A stretch of 9,253 nucleotides of DNA from an uncultured Acetatifactor sp. (lineage in GTDB: Bacteria > Bacillota > Clostridia > Lachnospirales > Lachnospiraceae). This document shows, piece by piece, positions 5,641 to 9,253 of this stretch. The stretch lies in contig CAJUCE010000070.1 of NCBI GenBank assembly GCA_910584865.1, forward strand, positions 1-9,253. Reading direction: 5' to 3'. Made by a program: the position numbers and the translations under genes. The notes under the pieces are model-generated. The model was given only the letters and a program-made list of their open reading frames with translations. It made no database searches and had not been told where the DNA came from. Numbering within the stretch: position 1 is the first letter of the stretch; every line of letters begins with the position of its first letter.

Positions 5641-7221
5641 TTATTCAGGATCCTCTTCCTCGATATCCATCTGAATCAACTTTGAAATGTCGGCGTAGTT
5701 TTCTTCAAATTCCTGCACTCCTCTGACGGTCTGAATCCCGATCTCAATCTCCTTTCCGGCAAATTCAGACAGCAAAGTCTCCAGCTCTGTCTTATGTTCC
5801 GGATGCTGAAGAAAATAATCAGACGCCATACCGTCTTCCAGCACCATCAACAGTTTATTGTCCCCGCCCAGACTTAAATTCGCCCCCTTCAGGTAAATCC
5901 GCATAGGATTCTCCGCATTCCCCACAATCGCCGGCCATCTGGAAACGATCTGCTTTATATCTTCCGGTATGGCTTTCGGCATCTGGGGCCTGGATTTCGG
6001 AATACTTCCCGCGGCGCTTCCGTCCGTGCCGGGCACACCACTCCCCTGCACCGCAACAGTTACCACTCCGTTCTCCACCTTCTCCTCTACCTGGCGGATC
6101 CGGTCAAGCACACTATCCTGATCGGTCTCCATTTCCGGTTTACAGAGCCTGATCAATGCCACCTCCGTCAGGATGCGCTTCTGGGACGAGAACCGGATCT
6201 GGCCGGACAAATCCGAAAAGATACGGATAAAACGAACGATTCTGTCCATATCCGTCATATCGGCCTCTTTTTTCAGCCGCTTCAGATTCTCCGTGGACAT
6301 ATCGATTACATCCTCCAGGTTATCGGAAGCCTGCACCAGCATCAGATTCCGCAGATACCAGGTGAAATCTGTCACAAACTGAGTCAGCTCCCGTCCCTGC
6401 ATCACCACTTCCTCCAGAAGCTGTATACATCCCATCACATTCCGCTCCAGAATATTGCGGAACAATCTGCTGAATACCTCTGTGTCCACTGCCCCCAGCA
6501 CATCCAGAACCTTGTCATATGTCAGTTCTTCTCCCAACAGAAAAGCAATGCACTGATCCAGAAGGCTCAGCGCGTCACGCATGGAACCGTCCGCAAGCTT
6601 TGCGATATATTTGAGCGCCTTCTCCTCCACCCGGACCTGTTCCTCGGCAACCAGCTCCTTCATTCTGTCAGCAATCGTGTCTATGGTAATACGCTTAAAA
6701 TCATATCTCTGGCACCTGGAAAGAATGGTGATGGGCAGCCTGTGTACCTCTGTTGTGGCCAGGATAAAAATCACATAAGACGGGGGTTCCTCCAGGGTCT
6801 TGAGCAGAGCGTTAAAGGCCCCCGTAGACAGCATATGCACCTCGTCTATGATATAAACCTTATATTTTCCTTCCGCAGGAGAATAGGAAACTTCCTCCAC
6901 AATCTCGCGGATATTGTCTACGCCGTTGTTGGACGCCGCATCAATCTCAATGACATTCATGCTGGCGCCCGCGGCGATGGCATTGCAAATACGGCATTCC
7001 CCGCAGGGTCCCTCCGGTGTAGGGTTCTCGCAATTCACCGTCCTGGCCAGAATCTTCGCCACCGTAGTCTTGCCGGTTCCCCTGGTCCCGGTAAACAGAT
7101 AAGCATGCCCGATCCGCCCTGCCTTCAGCTGGTTTTTCAGCGTGGTTACGATATGATCCTGCCCTTTCACATCCGCGAAGGTATCCGGACGAAATTTCCG
7201 GTACAATGCCGTATAAGCCAT
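5641..7221 (-). CDS. dnaX: DNA polymerase III clamp-loader subunit gamma/tau
   Basis: Motor subunit of the clamp loader that places the sliding clamp on primed DNA, and in its long form links polymerases at the fork. The 526-residue product has the family N-terminus YRKFRPDTFADVKGQDH, Walker A GTRGTGKT at residues 45-52 and a zinc module with C64, C73, C76 and C79. It also has the DEVH Walker B box at 126-129, sensor-1 ATTE at 155-158 and the SRCQ motif with the trans-acting arginine near R169. The clamp-loader collar follows to about residue 370, then a linker and a short C-terminal domain, so it is tau-like but somewhat shorter than B. subtilis DnaX. I see no well-phased slippery site for a short gamma form. 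The ATG has a GGGAGAG site and begins 26 bases after pfkA. Confidence 0.97.
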   Translation of the reverse strand: MAYTALYRKFRPDTFADVKGQDHIVTTLKNQLKAGRIGHAYLFTGTRGTGKTTVAKILARTVNCENPTPEGPCGECRICNAIAAGASMNVIEIDAASNNGVDNIREIVEEVSYSPAEGKYKVYIIDEVHMLSTGAFNALLKTLEEPPSYVIFILATTEVHRLPITILSRCQRYDFKRITIDTIADRMKELVAEEQVRVEEKALKYIAKLADGSMRDALSLLDQCIAFLLGEELTYDKVLDVLGAVDTEVFSRLFRNILERNVMGCIQLLEEVVMQGRELTQFVTDFTWYLRNLMLVQASDNLEDVIDMSTENLKRLKKEADMTDMDRIVRFIRIFSDLSGQIRFSSQKRILTEVALIRLCKPEMETDQDSVLDRIRQVEEKVENGVVTVAVQGSGVPGTDGSAAGSIPKSRPQMPKAIPEDIKQIVSRWPAIVGNAENPMRIYLKGANLSLGGDNKLLMVLEDGMASDYFLQHPEHKTELETLLSEFAGKEIEIGIQTVRGVQEFEENYADISKLIQMDIEEEDPE

Positions 7222-7247
7222 ATTCTGCTCTCCCTTACTTTAAACCC

Positions 7248-8321
7248 TTAGTCGCCGAAGCAAATTCCCAGAAGCTTGGCTTCCTGTACAATAGTGGCAT
7301 CCGGAGATACTTCCTTCAGCTTTCCTGCCACATCCTCCAGAGGTACGCGAACTACTTCACGATTCTTATAGCCTACCATAAAACCATACTGGTTGTCCAG
7401 AATCAATTTGCCCGCTTCCGCACCCAGACGGCTGGCAAATACACGGTCATACGGGCAGGGGCTGCCGCCGCGCTGCATATGGCCGGGAACCGTTACACGC
7501 ACCTCGATGCCGGTCTTCTTCTGGATAGCCTCCGCCAGCTCATAGGACACGGACGGATGTACTCTCTTCGCCAGTTTCTTCTTATATTCCTTCTTGGTCA
7601 GCTTTGCGTCTTCCTTGGAAATGGCGCCCTCCGCCACCGCAATAATGGTGAATCCGCTGCCCTTTCTGTTCCTGTCTTCGATCTTCGCGATCACCTTCTT
7701 CAGGTCATAGGGAATCTCCGGGATCAGGATGATATCTGCACCGCTGGCCATACCGGCATTCAGCGTCAGCCATCCTACCTTATGGCCCATGACTTCCACG
7801 ATGAAGACTCTGCTGTGGGATGCCGCCGTAGTATGGATATAATCAATTGCATCCGTGGCGATATCCACCGCACTCTGGAAACCAAAGGTCATATCTGTTC
7901 CCCACAGATCATTGTCGATGGTCTTGGGCAATGTAATGACGTTCAACCCCTCCTGACGCAGCAGGTTGGCCGTTTTGTGGGTACCGTTGCCGCCCAGAAT
8001 CACCAGGCAGTCAAGCTGCAGTTTATAGTAATTCTGCTTCATGGCCTCCACCTTGTTCAGGCCGTTCTCATCGGGATCCTGAATGGTTTTAAACGGTGTA
8101 CGGGATGTTCCCAGCATGGTACCGCCCTTGGTCAGGATACCGGAAAAATCCTTCCCCGTCAGCATCTGAAATTTGCTGTAGATCAGACCTCTGTACCCAT
8201 CCAGGAAACCGTAGATCTCCACCTGCTGTCCGCTGTTGTACAGGGTCTTCACAACACCTCTCATCGCCGCGTTCAGGGCCTGGCAATCCCCGCCGCTGGT
8301 CAGCATACCAATTCTCCTCAT
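7248..8321 (-). CDS. pfkA: 6-phosphofructokinase
   Basis: Phosphorylates fructose 6-phosphate to the 1,6-bisphosphate, the committed step of glycolysis, in the cytoplasm. The 357-residue product has LTSGGDCQALNAAM at the N-terminus, GGNGT at residues 110-114, the substrate motif PKTIDND at 132-138, MGH at 178-180, E231 in AVAEGA and HMQRGGSP from H281. Family knowledge says ATP enzymes of the E. coli type carry GGDGS with PGTIDND, while pyrophosphate enzymes carry GGDD with PKTIDND. This protein keeps the Gly that favours ATP but has the Lys and an Asn at the usual Asp, which fits the mixed group III enzymes. ATP is the likelier phosphoryl donor, but the sequence does not settle it. AGGAGG (8336-8331) lies nine bases before the ATG. 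It heads the operon with dnaX. Confidence 0.95.
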   Translation of the reverse strand: MRRIGMLTSGGDCQALNAAMRGVVKTLYNSGQQVEIYGFLDGYRGLIYSKFQMLTGKDFSGILTKGGTMLGTSRTPFKTIQDPDENGLNKVEAMKQNYYKLQLDCLVILGGNGTHKTANLLRQEGLNVITLPKTIDNDLWGTDMTFGFQSAVDIATDAIDYIHTTAASHSRVFIVEVMGHKVGWLTLNAGMASGADIILIPEIPYDLKKVIAKIEDRNRKGSGFTIIAVAEGAISKEDAKLTKKEYKKKLAKRVHPSVSYELAEAIQKKTGIEVRVTVPGHMQRGGSPCPYDRVFASRLGAEAGKLILDNQYGFMVGYKNREVVRVPLEDVAGKLKEVSPDATIVQEAKLLGICFGD

Positions 8322-8385
8322 TTCTCATATCCTCCTTTTTATATTTGTGCGCATTTGCTATTGGCTGTCCGCACCCTTATATAAA

Positions 8386-8414
8386 ATTTTACCCTTTTCC
8401 GAATAAATTTGCAA
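8386..8414 (-). promoter_or_regulatory. Promoter of the pfkA-dnaX-ybaB-recR operon
   Basis: On the minus strand TTGCAA (8414-8409) and TAAAAT (8391-8386) are exactly 17 bases apart. The start point would fall near 8379, giving a leader of about 58 bases before the pfkA start. The leader carries a small inverted repeat (GTGCG and CGCAC), too weak to call a regulatory element. Confidence 0.65.
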
Positions 8415-8443
8415 CCTTTAGAGAAAAAAACGTAGGAAAAGTC

Positions 8444-8472
8444 TTGCAAAAAACTTCGGAATGCTTTAGAAT
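8444..8472 (+). promoter_or_regulatory. Divergent promoter toward the tRNA-Ser region
   Basis: TTGCAA (8444-8449) and TAGAAT (8467-8472) are separated by 17 bases on the plus strand. The predicted start near 8479 is 30 bases before the broken tRNA-Ser copy and about 220 bases before the intact tRNA. I see no better promoter closer to the intact tRNA, so this one may drive both. It stands back to back with the pfkA promoter, 29 bases away. Confidence 0.55.
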
Positions 8473-8508
8473 AGAGGAGCGGTTGCCGAAACCGCCACAA
8501 ATCCATCC

Positions 8509-8548
8509 GGAGTCGTATCGAAGCGGTCATAACGGGGCGCACTCGAAA
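8509..8548 (+). pseudogene. 5' half of a tRNA-Ser gene, broken after the anticodon loop
   Basis: Aligned without gaps to the intact tRNA at 8700-8739, 34 of 40 bases are identical, including 19 in a row across the D-arm (TATCGAAGCGGTCATAACG) and the anticodon loop CTCGAAA. Identity stops at the 3' edge of the loop, and no variable arm, T-arm or acceptor 3' strand follows. The next bases form a hairpin with the remnant: AAGCGGT (8521-8527) pairs with ACCGCTT (8556-8562), and CACTCG (8540-8545) pairs with CGAGTG (8550-8555) across an AAAA loop, leaving a 12-base bulge. It cannot make a tRNA. Confidence 0.75.
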
Positions 8549-8632
8549 ACGAGTGACCGCTTTAGAACCACTTCTCCAGAAAGCTTGATTTTTCGGGGCT
8601 TTTGCGGTATTATTTACAACTGAAATCACTTT

Positions 8633-8655
8633 AGTTCTCTCCATCAGTTCTCTCC
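8633..8655 (+). repeat. Pair of AGTTCTCTCC motifs left of the tRNA
   Basis: Two exact copies of AGTTCTCTCC lie at 8633-8642 and 8646-8655. Two more lie beyond the tRNA at 8867-8876 and 8888-8897. Short direct repeats beside a tRNA and an integrase gene resemble arm-type binding sites of tyrosine integrases, but no binding is shown. Confidence 0.6.
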
Positions 8656-8699
8656 TTTTTCCAGAGGTCTTTTTGAGGCTGATGTTGCAGATATGACAC

Positions 8700-8790
8700 G
8701 GAGAGTTATCGAAGCGGTCATAACGAGCTGCACTCGAAATGCAGTTGTCCTTTACAGGGCACGTGGGTTCGAATCCCACACTCTCCGCCA
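8700..8790 (+). tRNA. tRNA-Ser with anticodon CGA
   Basis: Full class II tRNA with the CCA end encoded (8788-8790). The acceptor stem GGAGAGT pairs with ACTCTCC, and the discriminator base is G as in serine tRNAs. The anticodon stem CTGCA/TGCAG encloses loop CTCGAAA, giving anticodon CGA, which reads the serine codon UCG. A long variable arm (GTCC pairing with GGGC) is present. The T-arm is GTGGG-TTCGAAT-CCCAC. All arms pair well, so it should be functional. It is followed 11 bases later by a terminator and then by integrase sequence, a usual setting for a tRNA attachment site. Confidence 0.97.
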
Positions 8791-8801
8791 GAAATCTACG
8801 T

Positions 8802-8834
8802 CCACAAGCGGGTTTGCTGCTTGTGGGCTTTTTT
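8802..8834 (+). terminator. Rho-independent terminator of tRNA-Ser
   Basis: CCACAAGC (8802-8809) and GCTTGTGG (8819-8826) form a perfect 8-bp stem with a 9-base loop, followed by GC and six T residues (8829-8834). It lies 11 bases after the tRNA on the same strand. Confidence 0.9.
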
Positions 8835-8866
8835 CATTTCACTGCTTTTTCGGGGAGTATATCCTC

Positions 8867-8897
8867 AGTTCTCTCCTAAAATGGACGAGTTCTCTCC
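8867..8897 (+). repeat. Pair of AGTTCTCTCC motifs right of the tRNA
   Basis: Exact copies at 8867-8876 and 8888-8897, 21 bases apart start to start. The first copy shares a 13-base identity (TCAGTTCTCTCCT) with 8644-8656 on the other side of the tRNA. Both flanks also carry TTTTTCGGGG shortly before the motifs (8589-8598 and 8846-8855). Confidence 0.6.
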
Positions 8898-8954
8898 TAA
8901 TAATTGCTCGTTTTCATGCAAAAACGCCTTTATTCGAACTCTGCCCTATGTATT

Positions 8955-8985
8955 GGCGTATCTTCTAAATATGATACGCCTTTTT
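8955..8985 (+). terminator. Terminator-like hairpin between tRNA-Ser and integrase
   Basis: GGCGTATC (8955-8962) and GATACGCC (8973-8980) form a perfect 8-bp stem with a 10-base loop, followed by five T residues on the plus strand. On the minus strand it lies just past the integrase stop but lacks a U-tract there, so it fits rightward transcription best. It may shield the integrase gene from readthrough out of the tRNA region. Confidence 0.65.
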
Positions 8986-8986
8986 C

Positions 8987-9253
8987 CTATGAGATTACTC
9001 CCAATGCCCCACTTAAACCTTTTGCCATTGCATCCGCAGAGGACAGCTTGGAATTATAATCCAGATGGGCATATACATTGGCGGTTGTGGAGAAGTCGCT
9101 GTGACCGAGCCATTCCTGTATCTGTTTCATCGGTACGCCGTTCGCGAGCAGCAGCGGAGCGCAGCTGTGTCTAAGGAAATCCAAACATTTGGATTTTATT
9201 CGCCATTCGAAGGCTTCACACTGGCTGGAGGATGGGATGAACATCATACAGAT
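8987..9253 (-). CDS. Tyrosine recombinase/integrase, C-terminal end, cut by window edge
   Basis: The visible 88 residues are the end of a phage- or ICE-type tyrosine integrase, and the frame stays open to the right edge. Visible signatures, numbered from the Met at 9247, are LRHSCA with the second catalytic Arg (R26), the long helix leading to QEWLGHSDFSTT (H49 as the His/Trp-box His), and ANVYAHL with the tyrosine nucleophile (Y59). The His of the usual HxxR box is replaced: the sequence reads DFLR, with D23 in its place, and the residues before it do not look like the normal strand. This could be a natural variant, or decay with a frameshift near 9175-9190. The gene reads toward the tRNA-Ser, the usual layout for an element inserted there. 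Confidence 0.8.
   Translation of the reverse strand: MCMMFIPSSSQCEAFEWRIKSKCLDFLRHSCAPLLLANGVPMKQIQEWLGHSDFSTTANVYAHLDYNSKLSSADAMAKGLSGALGVIS

Noticed and set aside
6260..6280. Run of six A on the coding strand of dnaX as a possible frameshift site for a short gamma form
   Set aside because: The codons read CTG AAA AAA GAG, so the run is not phased as the usual A AAA AAG slippery heptamer, and a stop here would cut within the collar domain.
7206..8384. A 392-codon open frame on the plus strand opposite pfkA
   Set aside because: It mirrors the pfkA coding frame, shows no known domain, and pfkA itself has complete motifs, promoter and ribosome site. The length is a by-product of codon bias.
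8479..8600. Small cytoplasmic SRP RNA (4.5S), often found near dnaX in Firmicutes
   Set aside because: The conserved GGTCAGGTCCGGAAGG-type apical region is absent; the hairpins here come from the tRNA remnant.
8339..8644. A 101-codon minus-strand frame upstream of pfkA with a GGAGAG site before ATG
   Set aside because: Much of it is the antisense of the broken tRNA-Ser, it overlaps both promoters, and its Arg/Phe-rich sequence matches no domain. The apparent ribosome site is one of the AGTTCTCTCC repeats read backward.

Overview
The window looks like a chromosomal segment of a Gram-positive anaerobe of the class Clostridia, most likely Lachnospiraceae. The evidence is strong GGAGG-type ribosome binding sites, the linked dnaX-ybaB-recR order, a DUF5711-type protein next to a CvpA-family protein, and the style of the phosphofructokinase and serine tRNA. 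This placement is a recognition-level judgement, not a search result. All confident protein genes lie on the minus strand, so transcription runs right to left; the tRNA is on the plus strand.

Reading in the direction of transcription, pfkA (8321 to 7248) has a clear promoter at 8414-8386. It is followed after 26 bases by dnaX, then ybaB/ebfC, then recR, which overlaps ybaB by one base. This is a compact glycolysis plus replication/repair operon. galM follows recR after 57 bases with its own strong Shine-Dalgarno site and may be co-transcribed. Next come a membrane-anchored LysM protein with an unrecognised N-terminal domain, a single-pass DUF5711-like membrane protein with a probable extracellular beta-propeller, and a four-helix CvpA-family membrane protein. 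These three look like an envelope-related group.

The gap between the LysM gene and the DUF5711-like gene holds an exact 57-bp direct repeat (2057-2113 and 2128-2184). Each copy carries a 9-bp inverted repeat and an extended -10 box, and I know of no described element matching it. At the far left, beyond cvpA, there is no gene but two strong tandem leftward promoters, which suggest a highly expressed transcription unit, possibly a stable RNA operon, just outside the window.

The right end (8440-9253) is an accessory-type junction. It holds an intact tRNA-Ser(CGA) with a good terminator. Upstream of it is the 5' half of a second tRNA-Ser that breaks off just after its anticodon loop and runs into a quasi-palindrome. 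Four copies of a 10-base motif sit in pairs on both sides of the intact tRNA, and the C-terminal end of a tyrosine integrase runs off the right edge. Together these suggest old or present integration of a mobile element at a serine tRNA locus. The rest of the window is ordinary housekeeping sequence.
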